Positions 41,430-51,680 of a DNA stretch of 64,000 bases are shown here, in pieces (the stretch's first letter is position 1; every line of letters starts with the position of its first letter). Position numbers and translations under genes: made by a program. Source of the DNA: Cylindrotheca closterium (taxonomy: Eukaryota; Bacillariophyta; Bacillariophyceae; Bacillariales; Bacillariaceae); NCBI GenBank assembly GCA_933822405.4, contig CAKOGP040002202.1, positions 695,765 through 759,764 of the forward strand, in the 5' to 3' direction. Below the pieces are notes generated by a model. It did not search any database. It had not been told where the DNA came from and was given only the letters and a program-made list of their open reading frames with translations.

Positions 41430-43214
41430 TTATGGCAATGTGGCATAACCTAGCCGTCGTCGTATTACGATGTATCTGCACACCAGAAACAAAATCAAGA
41501 CGATACTGGTTGGAAGAATCGGCATTGTCTGTCGCGATAATACGCGAAGTCCAGTGGTTGATTTGGATGCTTCTGTTTGTTGCGATGATAGCATGGAGGA
41601 TTCCCTCATACAAATGCTGCCAGTTGACTGAGGACCATGGGTGTCGGCCCATTCGGTCCAGTTGTCGCATCGTCCAAACTTGTCAATTAGTGGTTCAATT
41701 GTTGTCTCTTGGCAAAAGATCAATGCACCCATGCCTTTGTTGGAAGCTTCCTCCCACCCTGGATTCCCGGTGGTGGCAAAAGATATCCAGGCTTTTTGCA
41801 TCCGATGAATGAGTTCTTCGGAGGGAGGAGGACCAACAAGGTATTTCACCACATCGGATTCAAAAGCAACTGGGTCGATGTTCCCCAGCACTGCCATACT
41901 TGTCGAACCATGAGGCGCTGCATCTTTCGGACAATCGAACTTGTACCAAAATGCAGAGCTACCAGTCTCCGCTACTCGCTTGAGCACTTGTTGCGACTGA
42001 CAGCGAATGCAAGCGTCCAAAAAGAGATCCGCATCATCCTCGTCTTCAAAGTCATGATATGCTTTTCTCAGGTTTTCAATCTGTAACGTAGCGTAAGCAT
42101 GTTCGGCTAAACGACTAGGACGTTTCAATCCTGCTGGTACTTTGTCATTGGATGTCACTCCTACCATGACCTCCACACCTGGATGTGGTGTTAAATGAAT
42201 TGGTAGTTTGGGAAGTATGTATCCATCCACACTGGGTGATCCAAGTCCATCCATGTACATGGGTATCCAACCAGTGGCAACAGAACCTTGGTGATAGCCA
42301 TTCAATGTTCGATTCAAAATTTCGTCCGCCGGTGCATGCAAAAGAAAGTCTTGCGCATCAGCATACTTCTCACAGTCATGATCCTTTGCAATGTCGGGAT
42401 CGGCGGGACATATCATTTCAAGGAACCTTTCTCGGACATTCCAAGCATCTTGCGGGGGCAGCAAGTAGTCGATGGATGGATAACAATTTCCACTCTGTAA
42501 GATCACTCTATGAAAGAGTCCTTTGGTCACTGGGGAATGCAACAGAGCACATGCTGTGACCGACCCAGACCCCTCACCCATTAGCGTAATTTTATTTGGA
42601 TTTCCCCCAAAGTCACTAATGTGTTTTTTCATCCATTGCAAAGCTGTAACGATGTCTCCAAATCCATTGGCACCACCCGTCGTTGTGTTTCCCCCTGGTG
42701 GTTGCGCTAGGAATCCAAAGGGTCCCAATCGATACTGGGCAGATACTACTAGAATCTCCTTCATGGACGTCATATTGGAAGCAGCTCTAACCAAATTAGT
42801 TCCATCATAGAGTTTGATGGTATCACTTCCTGGCAGCCCGTAGGCTGACCAATGAGTGGCACCCCCACCTTCCAAAAAGGATCCACCGTGAATCCAAAGA
42901 ATTACAGGCTTCAGATCTTCATTCTCAGGCGTTGCTTCACAGTAGGGTGTCCATATGTTCAAAGTAAGACAGTCTTCACTAACGTCGTACTTTTCGGAGA
43001 GCCCGGGAAACCATTGGAAGCACATGGGGCCGTACCCATCATTTAGTCGTTGTTGGGATGCGTATCTTGGTGATTCCAACACATCCAACGACTTTAATGG
43101 TTTGGAAGGAGCAAATCGTTTATTCATTGGTTCAGCATATGGGACAGCCTTCCAAGAACAGACACCGGCGTCAGACGAACAGGATGCACCTTTGGGGAGT
43201 GTGCGTTTGGGCAT
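41430..43214 (-). CDS. Membrane-anchored type-B carboxylesterase-like protein lacking the nucleophile serine
   Basis: 594 residues. The fold is clear: GVCSWKAVPYAEP, SEDCLTLNIWTP, WIHGGSFLEGG (oxyanion hole), SAQYRLGPFGFL and DFGGNPNKITLMGEGSGS. In the elbow the usual GESAG is GEGSG, putting Gly215 where the catalytic Ser belongs; the DNA reads GGT GAG GGG TCT GGG. One C-terminal span (ILPTSIVLILFLVCRYIVI) is followed by basic residues. A dead esterase ectodomain with one span is the plan of animal neuroligins, so adhesion or binding is one possibility; a shifted nucleophile (Ser216) is another. No signal peptide is seen after this ATG, so a first exon may be missing. Confidence 0.82.
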   Translation of the reverse strand: MPKRTLPKGASCSSDAGVCSWKAVPYAEPMNKRFAPSKPLKSLDVLESPRYASQQRLNDGYGPMCFQWFPGLSEKYDVSEDCLTLNIWTPYCEATPENEDLKPVILWIHGGSFLEGGGATHWSAYGLPGSDTIKLYDGTNLVRAASNMTSMKEILVVSAQYRLGPFGFLAQPPGGNTTTGGANGFGDIVTALQWMKKHISDFGGNPNKITLMGEGSGSVTACALLHSPVTKGLFHRVILQSGNCYPSIDYLLPPQDAWNVRERFLEMICPADPDIAKDHDCEKYADAQDFLLHAPADEILNRTLNGYHQGSVATGWIPMYMDGLGSPSVDGYILPKLPIHLTPHPGVEVMVGVTSNDKVPAGLKRPSRLAEHAYATLQIENLRKAYHDFEDEDDADLFLDACIRCQSQQVLKRVAETGSSAFWYKFDCPKDAAPHGSTSMAVLGNIDPVAFESDVVKYLVGPPPSEELIHRMQKAWISFATTGNPGWEEASNKGMGALIFCQETTIEPLIDKFGRCDNWTEWADTHGPQSTGSICMRESSMLSSQQTEASKSTTGLRVLSRQTMPILPTSIVLILFLVCRYIVIRRRLGYATLP

Positions 43215-43728
43215 CTTCTTGATTTATGTACTGAGTTGTGTTGACTTCTTGTTTTCAGTATGGCGAAATGCAAAAAAAGCATTCCAAATCACGGGTGAAG
43301 GAAGGTCTTCCGCAGTCAAAACCGCCGCCATATTTCTTCGGGCTTTTTGATCATGACGCATCGCCGCAACACAAATTCGAACTATGACAACTGACAACGC
43401 ATATTACAACAACCACTTGCGGGAGCTCTAGTTCAATTTTCTAGAAGTCATCTGATATATATGCAGAAGTGTGGGAAGAATTCATGATGTTCCACCCCTG
43501 TTACTACCTGGCACTAACATCATCCATGCTTGTATGACAACCATCGGCGAAGAACGAAAGCTTTCCTTTTTGCGATGCAATAATACACAGCCGGCAGGAG
43601 TGGGTTTCGCATGCACCCACTGATGGAGTCAGTCAGTCAGTCACAACTCATAGTTTGGGGATGATAGCGAATGAATCCAATGAAATATCTAACCAAACGA
43701 CGAGATGGTTTCAACGTAGCCCTCCAAG
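43215..43728. other. Intergenic stretch
   Basis: 5' flank of the esterase-like gene; it could contain an undetected signal-peptide exon. Nothing else seen. Confidence 0.45.
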
Positions 43729-45185
43729 TCACACCGGCACAACGGGCTTACCGGATTCCTCTTGTTTCTTGCCTCGTTTTCCTCCATTTCGGAAGGCTTG
43801 GCTAATTGTCTTCTCTGCATCGGCAACACTACATTCATTCAACACATCTGCAATTCCTTTCTTGAAGGAACCGAATGCCTCTACTATTCAGCTCTTCTCG
43901 TTTCTTGCCATTCACCATTCGCCTCAAATGTCGTGGCGCTCTGTCGTATTCATCACTGTATTGCTTGAGATAATCTCGAAAGCAAACGTTGCCAGGATGG
44001 TTCTGAATCGGCTTCCCGCACCCCAACAGGATATCATGTCGAGGTGGTGGAGACGAGTAGCCAGCGGAAGCGTCGTTGTCATCACTGGATTCAACTAGCC
44101 TGTCGTGCCAGTTCTGATGTGCATTTGCTGTCGGCATTGTCTTGTTCGGACCTTCCATGGCTTGATTCCTATGTTTGAAGAACCAAGCACTCTGACTTTC
44201 TCCCCTCCGCAAATTTCCATGTGCATCGACAGGGAATGTATGTATTGGGATTCTGTATGATTGGAGCTGATATTGGAGTTCCAAATCTGTACCGTAGTGG
44301 ATTCGAGTTCTAGTCGTGAGATTTGTCGGGAGGAGTTTGTAAGATAAGATATTCCAAGAATAAACTTGTTCAAGGCAACGTTCGAATCTTTGTCATCTTT
44401 TAGGCAGGTGTGTTGTGAGGTAGTACGGATAGGAGCAGCGTTCAGAAACTTTATAATCGTTGTCATACAGTTGAGCCCGAACTTGCGGATTTTGTCTCCT
44501 GGCTTGGAGATACCGTAGTAGCAATTGACGATCTGTGAGAAGTAAGGTGAACATTTTGAGCGATGGTAAGCAACAATAGCAATAGGAGCAATCTACCACT
44601 GCAACCGAACTATAAAAGTAAAATTCCCTTACCCCTTCCTTTTGTACTTCACGAATCTGAGCCAGAATGTTGAACATGAAGTAATATGATGCTCGTATAT
44701 GGTTTTGAATCGTGCCGATGCCATGGAGGCCACTGAAAAGGTAAACAATGACTCTACCTCTTCGCACTCGTCCTTCCTGAATATGCAAGAGGCCCGACAA
44801 CAACAGCGCCATGTCGCCCTCATTCAGATCATCAAGCGTAATATCACGAGCAACCTTTTCGTTTCCGAAATACTTTGCCTTATGTTGCAGGAAGTCCAGC
44901 ATTTGATGAGCGGATTCACCAGCATCGCGCAAATTGGCTCTCAGGAAGATCAATCGAAAGGCTGGATTTTCGACACACACCCTATTTTGGTGTGTTGCCA
45001 TTTCATATTTGGAGATTCTTTTTTCTCTTAAGCACCTTGTCAAATTCTGCAAGGGATTCTCGTATCATCTCAGGAGTCTCGTCGAGCGCATCTCCGGCAC
45101 AGTGAACGGCGTCTAGAGCTTTGGAGCGCTCTTGTACAGAAAGCTTATTCATTTCGGAAGCAAGAAAGTCCTCAATTGGTTTCAT
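43729..45185 (-). pseudogene. CRAL-TRIO/DUF6824 fusion gene with several frameshifts
   Basis: The start (MKPIEDFLASEMNKLSVQER), the CRAL-TRIO N-terminal helices (FLRANLRDAGESAHQMLDFL, VARDITLDDLNEGDMALLL) and a spliced lipid-binding region can be followed in order. The intron 44632-44533 is intact (GTAAGG...CTCACAG). The end is a DUF6824 domain (HDILLGCGKPIQNHPGNVCF ... GIRFLQE ... ECSVADAEKTISQAFRN). At least three shifts break the frame: near an A6 run at ~45025, at ~44340-44375 (before RTRIHYGTDLE), and at ~43850. Such fusions appear to be a diatom-type architecture for lipid transfer proteins of the SEC14 class. Recent decay is likely, though the A6 shift alone could be a sequencing error. 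Confidence 0.8.
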
Positions 45186-45768
45186 TTCAACTTTGCTTCT
45201 TTCGTTGCGTGTCTTCTTGGGCTGATGATGAAAGACCAGAGAAAATTTTCCTCTGATCGACGACGACTGTTCAGCACCAGCGCAGTCGCGAAATGAAAAA
45301 ACAAGATTTATTGCTTTCCGACAAGGTCGTAGTGAGGGCTCCTGAGTTTGCAGCAAACATGATTCGCCAGATCCTCGTTTGCTTTCAAAAGTGGTAACAC
45401 GACGTCTCGTACAATGAGAGGCAGCAAAACCGGAGAAAGCGCACGGGCAGCATCGGTAGAGAAAACAAACACATTTGTTCATTATTGGTACGTGGTATGG
45501 TACCATATTTCATACTATACGGTACCACGCCGTTTTGATTAGTATTGTTGTCGCATCTTCCATCATCACGACCCCTACTTGTGGTACCAAAATCCCCTTA
45601 TTGTGTGCTCCCCTTCCCCTTTTCGAAATTCAAATTCAAAGCGCACAGTAGTGCCATCAATACCTACAATACACTCACCCGCCACGCTGTTGGGTCCCAG
45701 TGTCCAGGCTGTGTTGGTGTGCTTTCAGCTTGTATCTCAATCACACAACAGATAGAAAACGCATTCGA
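45186..45768. other. Intergenic stretch upstream of two divergent genes
   Basis: The frame read here on the minus strand is only an upstream extension of the CRAL-TRIO start. No separate gene seen. Confidence 0.45.
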
Positions 45769-47283
45769 ATGCGTGTGGTTTGCACCCATCGGTCGCTGGC
45801 AGTCTTTACAGCCGTGTTAGTAGTGGCATGGAGAATCCTCCGGCAGGAATCGTCAGTCCTCCAGCAAGTTCAGCACGCCATGGTTGCCCACAAAGGACAT
45901 CAGGAATCATCTTCTGTGGCTCTCGGAAAAGTGTCGAAAGTTTTTTCAACACCCTCAAGTCAAGATCCCACCAAGACGATACCAGCTGCTGGAGCAATAC
46001 AAACCAAGGATCATGTTTCCACACGGATATCACAATCGACATTGAGTCAAGCGGAGGAAGCAGCCATCGAGGCAGCACGAAAAGCGGCTTACGAAAAGTA
46101 TGGTGTTGCAAAAGAGCCATTGCTAAATGATATGGCTCCCTTTACCAACTTTTCACATATTCGATATGGGGCACACTCGGGGTTGGGCCATCGATTGGTG
46201 CGGCAGGCGTCGGCAGTCTACCTTGGGCGTCTGATTGGCTTTGGCGTCCGAGGATATTGGTCCAACAATGAATATTCCAATCACACCAAGGATATTTTTT
46301 CCGAAATGTTTGAACCCTTTCAAAGGAAAGACTTTTTCTTTGTCAATTCCACCAATCGTACCATCAAATTTGGCAACGAAGTGGATCACATGACGAGTCC
46401 CTATCAAATGTGTGGATCGAGTCGGCAGACTGGTCATTGCAAACAAACAAATACAAAAGGCAAGGAAGGTCCGAAATGTGGTTGTACCTTTGACGAGATT
46501 CAGGTCCACACTGATTTCTATAGGTCACTCCGTGACAGGTATGTCCGACGACAACTGTTGGCTGATTTTATGGAGAAACACAAGTATTCGGAACATACCG
46601 TCTTTGGGATTCACATTCGAGCTGGTAATGGGGAACAAAAGGATTTCACCTACAAGAAACGTGGGATTCATCACGATACCGAGGAATACGTGGCAGCCCT
46701 CATCAAAGTTATGCGAGAGACAATTCCGATGGATACTCTCGAGAAACCGCCAATGATTTTCTTGGCAACAGATGACCCCAAATATCGGACCATTATTGCC
46801 AATGAAATACAAGAGCTAGGTTTGAATTGGCCAGTAGTGGTTCTGGAACAAGAATTTGCCGAGGAGGGAGTGGTCCTGCATGGCGGCAACAAGGTCTACG
46901 AAAAGTGGTTCTCCATGTTTCAAGATATGCTTCTCCTGAGTCATTCGGATGTTCTGATTGCTGTGAAATACTCCTCCTTTACGCAAGCTATTCCCATGTA
47001 TCTCGTGTTGGATCGGCCAGAATCTGAACGAAAGTTGAGAGACAACTATTGTGAGCTCATTGACGAGAACGAATTTGCAAGGAAAAATGGAACAGGACCA
47101 GAATTGAGTCTCTATTGCTATCACTCGTACATGCAAAACTGTTGTGGGACTGACAACATGGTTCAGAGAAAAGTGACAAAATTTCTCCAGCCGCAACTGC
47201 GGGGGGCTGATCTGAATCTCAAGATTACTGACTTTACGAACAGACAATATCTTTCATTTGAAGACAGTCTTGGTCGTTTCTAA
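45769..47283 (+). CDS. Type II membrane fucosyltransferase-like glycosyltransferase
   Basis: 504 residues from the ATG at 45769 (MRVVCTHRSL); the open frame upstream starts with GTG and is not used. One span lies at about 10-22, then an alpha-helical stem. GAHSGLGHRLVRQASAVYLG (134-153) resembles the N-terminal nucleotide loop of FUT8/NodZ-like enzymes, FGIHIRAGNG (279-288) contains the HxR motif that binds GDP-fucose, and LSHSDVLIAVKYSSFTQ matches their SxxSF-type end motif. A cysteine-bearing insertion (CGSSRQTGHCKQ ... CGC) sits between them. It is probably a Golgi enzyme transferring fucose to a glycan; linkage unknown. Confidence 0.75.
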   Translation: MRVVCTHRSLAVFTAVLVVAWRILRQESSVLQQVQHAMVAHKGHQESSSVALGKVSKVFSTPSSQDPTKTIPAAGAIQTKDHVSTRISQSTLSQAEEAAIEAARKAAYEKYGVAKEPLLNDMAPFTNFSHIRYGAHSGLGHRLVRQASAVYLGRLIGFGVRGYWSNNEYSNHTKDIFSEMFEPFQRKDFFFVNSTNRTIKFGNEVDHMTSPYQMCGSSRQTGHCKQTNTKGKEGPKCGCTFDEIQVHTDFYRSLRDRYVRRQLLADFMEKHKYSEHTVFGIHIRAGNGEQKDFTYKKRGIHHDTEEYVAALIKVMRETIPMDTLEKPPMIFLATDDPKYRTIIANEIQELGLNWPVVVLEQEFAEEGVVLHGGNKVYEKWFSMFQDMLLLSHSDVLIAVKYSSFTQAIPMYLVLDRPESERKLRDNYCELIDENEFARKNGTGPELSLYCYHSYMQNCCGTDNMVQRKVTKFLQPQLRGADLNLKITDFTNRQYLSFEDSLGRF

Positions 47284-47407
47284 GGAACAACAATGTTCTG
47301 TATAATGCGTTTGGAGTGACGTTTTTAAAAAAAATGTGTGGAAACTATGGGTCATTAATAAGGGCACTCCAGCACGAACGGCTACAACGGTGAAGGCCAT
47401 TCAATCA

Positions 47408-49087
47408 CTATTCAATCACGATCACTTCGGAAGCTGGGCGAATCCTTTTTGGAGCTGGCTGGCCATCCGGCTGTGGTACTTGTCGATGTTCCCACACTAG
47501 GGACCTCTTCAACTTCCAGAGTTTCAAGGAATCTGAGTGTTTTGCAATGCTGCAAAGCGAATCAACATAGTCGTAGATGGCATTAGTCTTGTCACACCTC
47601 CCAGGGGATTTGACTAACGAGGAAATGAATTCGACAACCTCGTCAGGCGGGATTGCAGAGGTGTCAAGTCGCCGAAACATGACATCGATGTCTGGCCAGT
47701 AGCGTCCGTTTTCACTATGATTACGTTGAACCAACTCGTGGAAAGGCAGTAAGTGCCGCTGAGAAAGCGTCGGTTTTTCTCCTTCCAAGTATGCCAAGGC
47801 TCGGTCCAGAAGACAGGGATCGTCCTCGATCAGCTCGATAGCATTGTCTAAATCATGTCGACAGACTTGTTCGAATAGATTATTCAAAGAAAACGCAACT
47901 AGAACGTAGGCATGATAGGTCGTTTCCATGGAAGCCTCTGTTCTTGAAGTATACTCAAGTTCTGTCGAATCGACTTCTTCCCATATCTTGTCTATGCCAT
48001 CATCTGTAGCCAAGATCGCCCAATCCTCACCAACAGAGTCAAGCTTCAGCTGCTCAACAAACAAATCATGATACGAATAGTAAGCTTCGTCGTCGTCAAT
48101 GATCTCTTTGAGCGACGTCTCATATTCTGCACCATATTGATCCCACTCGAAACAACGATCGCCATCTTCACCATGATATGTACCAATTCTTTCTAGTTTG
48201 CAGATGGCCGTTTCCCAACCATCTACCCGCAATATTCTATCTGATAGAGCTCGATCGGACCCTTGAAGTGCACCTGTGGCAAGGCGCTCAAAAGAAGAAT
48301 TGTCATATTTCTGGTCCAATGGGACAGCAAAGAGAGATTCAGGTTTGCGCAACTTCCTAAGAAGTGAAATGAAAACACCTTCTTTGATGTCTTTTGCACT
48401 TGGCTCTGAAGTTTCCTTGCCAGAATACCGAAGAGAATAGATCAAGGCAAGCCGATAGCCAGATTCGATGCGAAGGACTTCCTTGTCACAATCTGAGTAA
48501 TGTGCAACGAAATGACACTGATTGGGTGCTTGATTTGTCGAGTCCATTGTAAACTCTTTCTCCCGGCCATTGTGTGAAACAAGAATCGAGCCACCGACGT
48601 AATCGCTGGGAAGCTGAACCATCAGTGATGCAAAGCTCCCAGCTTCCAATTCTGAATGTTGATTTTGGTGGGTGCAATCACCCGGTTCGTACAAAACTAG
48701 CTTCTCCAATCTTGCAGATACAAAGCTTGCATTGGCACCTAGATCACTCGCAACCTTTCTAGTGAGCTGATGCATGGCATTATCCCACAATGGATTCTCC
48801 AAAGTTACTTGGTCAGCATTGACTTCTCGCACAGCGTTTTTAGCTCCTTCCATCTTGTTGGCACGAATACCACCAGTTATAGGAAGACATACGCTCTTTA
48901 ACTCATCTACAGTCGTCGTTGTGAGAGGCAACGGAATTTTGCCGACACCGGCTACGCAAAGACCAGGTGCGACGGGGAGCAACTCGGTTTCTCCACCACT
49001 CCATATGTCTCCAGCGGATCCAAAATCCTTCGACAGTAGAGCCTTACGGACATCCTCGAGAGTTGCCCCGACTTCATTTTTCTTCAT
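47408..49087 (-). CDS. 2-oxoglutarate/Fe(II) oxygenase-like protein with lost iron ligands
   Basis: 559 residues. The region 130-222 follows the prolyl-hydroxylase-like pattern LYExGxHFxPHRDTEK...GGxLxVxHxGKE...HYADCEHEVxxVxxGYRLAL: here LVLYEPGDCTHQNQHSELEA, GGSILVSHNGREKEF and VAHYSDCDKEVLRIESGYRL. The iron triad is not conserved: the HxD positions align to Asn142 and His144, and the distal His aligns to Lys202. Arg212, which holds 2-oxoglutarate, remains. The C-terminal half is helical and acidic, without a known domain. It is probably a non-catalytic relative. The last residues (APKRIRPASEVIVIE) are basic then acidic. Confidence 0.72.
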   Translation of the reverse strand: MKKNEVGATLEDVRKALLSKDFGSAGDIWSGGETELLPVAPGLCVAGVGKIPLPLTTTTVDELKSVCLPITGGIRANKMEGAKNAVREVNADQVTLENPLWDNAMHQLTRKVASDLGANASFVSARLEKLVLYEPGDCTHQNQHSELEAGSFASLMVQLPSDYVGGSILVSHNGREKEFTMDSTNQAPNQCHFVAHYSDCDKEVLRIESGYRLALIYSLRYSGKETSEPSAKDIKEGVFISLLRKLRKPESLFAVPLDQKYDNSSFERLATGALQGSDRALSDRILRVDGWETAICKLERIGTYHGEDGDRCFEWDQYGAEYETSLKEIIDDDEAYYSYHDLFVEQLKLDSVGEDWAILATDDGIDKIWEEVDSTELEYTSRTEASMETTYHAYVLVAFSLNNLFEQVCRHDLDNAIELIEDDPCLLDRALAYLEGEKPTLSQRHLLPFHELVQRNHSENGRYWPDIDVMFRRLDTSAIPPDEVVEFISSLVKSPGRCDKTNAIYDYVDSLCSIAKHSDSLKLWKLKRSLVWEHRQVPQPDGQPAPKRIRPASEVIVIE

Positions 49088-50720
49088 CGCAGCAGGGATT
49101 TAATTTGTCAACGTCTCTGGTGTTGCTGCAATCGATCGATCGAGATTATGGCTTCCTTCGTTGACGCATCACCCCAAATCTTGGATCTTTCCTTTCGTGG
49201 GTTTGAACATCGAATTGCAAACACGCAAAACTTGAAAACGGTCGATGATTTCGGTGCGCCACCACGCGGGTCCCGAATGATTTCTCACAATTTTACTCCC
49301 GGTAGTCAGTTAATTGATTGACACGAGGAAGTACGATATAGTAATGCCTATCATAGTCTTCGCATTCGCAATATAAACAATAGCGCGGTCAAAGGTTTCG
49401 GTCGTTCCAGTCTATCGCTTGAGATGAGCATGGGTGAGCACTTCAAAAACAACCCTCCTAATATACTATCTTGAGATCACTAATAGATGATTGCAATGTG
49501 CTGAATCACTGGTGTTTGCTTCACACATGTACTAAGCGAAGCCACTTTGGGGCAGCTTGCTGAGCGGGATTTGAGATTGTTGTCCATGCTTGCGCAGCTT
49601 GTTTTGTGCCTCTCGGAGCTTCCTCATGTCTCATGTTTTCTTTTTACCATTCCACCTCCGCTTGGTCGTGGAAGTGCTTTACTTTTTGAACGATCAGTCC
49701 AGTGGCACTTTCGCTCTAAACTTGCCCGTGTTGGCAATCTTCGCACTGTAACCATCGACAAGGGAACCAGCTGTCGTTGAAGAAGCATCACCGGTTGCAT
49801 CTTCCTGTTGTATATTGCAAATTTGTCTAGCATTGCTGATCCCACCTCCGACAATAATCATCTCCTCTTCAGCATGGCCTGCTCCTTCATTTCTGTGAAG
49901 AAAAGAATCGAGCGCACGAATTGTTGATTTCGCGTTTGGCATCCTCCAAGTGAAAACTGGCCTTCCGTCTCCTATGGCGATAAGGAGCTTCTTTCCTAAT
50001 AAAGTGATGTTGTGTTGAATTACTGCTTGCAGTTGAGGTTATTTCGTTCGTTCAAGTCGGAGTTATGAACGCTATCATAAGCACCATCAGAATAATGTCT
50101 CCGGTACCGGTACTGTTTTTTTTCCACGTTGATCCGTCGTAGCGTAGCTAATGTACTCGTTCAGGACCTGACCAGATAATGCACCTCAAGTAGTAGCAGA
50201 GAAGGCGATTCTCAAGCTTCAATATACTGTAGCAAGTTCTCTTACCGGCTGGCCATACCAAGGAACCCGTCTCTTCTGGTATACCGTACTTTTTCTATGT
50301 CAAGAATCCTCCCAAGTATGAAGAACAATCAGCAGTGACAATCCTTATATCGTTTTGATGTTTTTCAGCGCGCTACAGTATCATACAGTATTCCATAGTG
50401 TATGCACCATCATCAGAAAATGTCGCAAACATACGTTGTTTCTACACTCCGTCCACTTTTGCTCCGTCGAACTGGCCGGTACAATCGTACCTGGAACACC
50501 CGGCAGATCGATGACTTTAGAATTCGTTGTGGTTCCTTCTCGCGAGATGACTAAATAACAAAGAAGACATTTCTCAGATATAAGAACATCTTGTCATTCA
50601 TAAATAGTTTAGAACCAAAAGGGACATTTTTTCAAATCTTTAGTCATTAATAATTTATTTAGAGGCACAACTGGCATAATGATGGGAAAACTGCTTTCAG
50701 GTCGCGACTCATTACTTCTA
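49088..50720. other. Gene-poor stretch
   Basis: Mostly no clear coding sequence. One minus-strand frame, 49942-49694 (MPNAKSTIRALDSFLHRNEG ...), continues upstream without a stop to about 50043 and has an ordinary amino-acid mix. It might be the last exon of an unrecognised gene, but has no domain and its upstream part is not found. One TACCGGTA octamer at 50105-50112. Confidence 0.35.
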
Positions 50721-50853
50721 TAAAATTACTCGTTCCGAATAAAAATTACTCGTTCCGAGTAAAAATTACTCGTTCCGAATAAAAATTACTCGTTCCGAAT
50801 AAAAATTACTCGTTCCGAATAAAAATTACTCGTTCCGAATAAAAATTACTCGC
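50721..50853. repeat. 20-bp tandem repeat, about 6.6 units
   Basis: Six units of AAAAATTACTCGTTCCGAAT in exact 20-base register, with T for A at the first base of unit 1 and G for A in unit 2, and a partial seventh unit that decays at CGCTTTG. Directly downstream (about 50873-50915) a different motif, CGTTTTGGTGGCTTCTCAT, occurs twice in a row. Confidence 0.95.
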
Positions 50854-51190
50854 TTTGCAATGTGAGTTATTTCTCGTTTTGGTGGCTTCTCATCGTTTTG
50901 GTGGCTTCTCATCGTTTCTGGAAGTCCCACAAAAATATCCCCCGGACTGTTCAGTCCTACCCCCCATGATCTTCATCCGCGATGTTTTATCCCCAATCAA
51001 CCAAGTCTTGGCTTGAGACGTAGAGCAATACTGGAAAGGGTTGGAGAGGAGATTGTGAGTGTCAACAATAATGCTCACAAAACTTCATTTTGTCTTTTGT
51101 GTCGTTGATGGTTACCGGTATTATTTGTTTTGAGATTTTTTCAGTGGGTTTTTGTTTTATGCTGGTGGAGCAGTTTATACTAGATCCCCC

Positions 51191-51267
51191 GGGGAGAAAA
51201 GAAGGGGAGAGAGGAAGAAAAAAGGAAAAGGAAAGAAAAAACGAAGAGAGAAGAAAAGAGGAGAAAG
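51191..51267 (+). repeat. Long purine tract
   Basis: 77 bases of A and G with a single C at 51242. Such tracts can form triplex DNA and may be unstable. Confidence 0.85.
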
Positions 51268-51680
51268 CAATAGGATTGCAATGAAGGGGCTCTACAACAC
51301 AGTGCTGGTTTCACACATGGCGTCGCAAGATGGCATACGTATGCCCCTGGCGTTAACCAGGATTTAGACAGATTTAGAACGAGGTAACAGTCCATGAATG
51401 TTTGATGTGACAATCGATGAGTCCTAACCTGTGATCTATTCGATGTTTCGATGGATTTAGTTTAAATATTGTGTGTAAAGCTTTCGTTACGAAAAGCAGA
51501 TTGTCGTTGTGAAAAACAGATTGTCGTTGTTGTTTTTCAAAAGGTTGTTGTTTGTTTGAAAATATTCAAACGGCCACGGCCAACGATCAACATTTGCAAT
51601 CGACTCGAAAGCTCACCTTACTCGGATTAAAGATCGATTCAAGCGATTCAATGATATGACTCTCGAAGGTGATAAATCTC
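51268..51680. other. Probable LTR region of the second copia element
   Basis: By position this should hold the 3' LTR of the minus-strand element at 51681. The LTR would start TGAGAG at 51683 (its TGA doubling as the pol stop) after the purine tract GGCGAGAGGGAG; the far end is not recognisable. A 19-20 bp motif, ACAGATTGTCGTTGT or close variants, occurs twice at 51497-51533. Confidence 0.4.

Noticed and set aside
49547..49780. A plus-strand 77-codon frame
   Set aside because: It lies opposite a slightly better minus-strand frame and has no features; neither is called as a gene.
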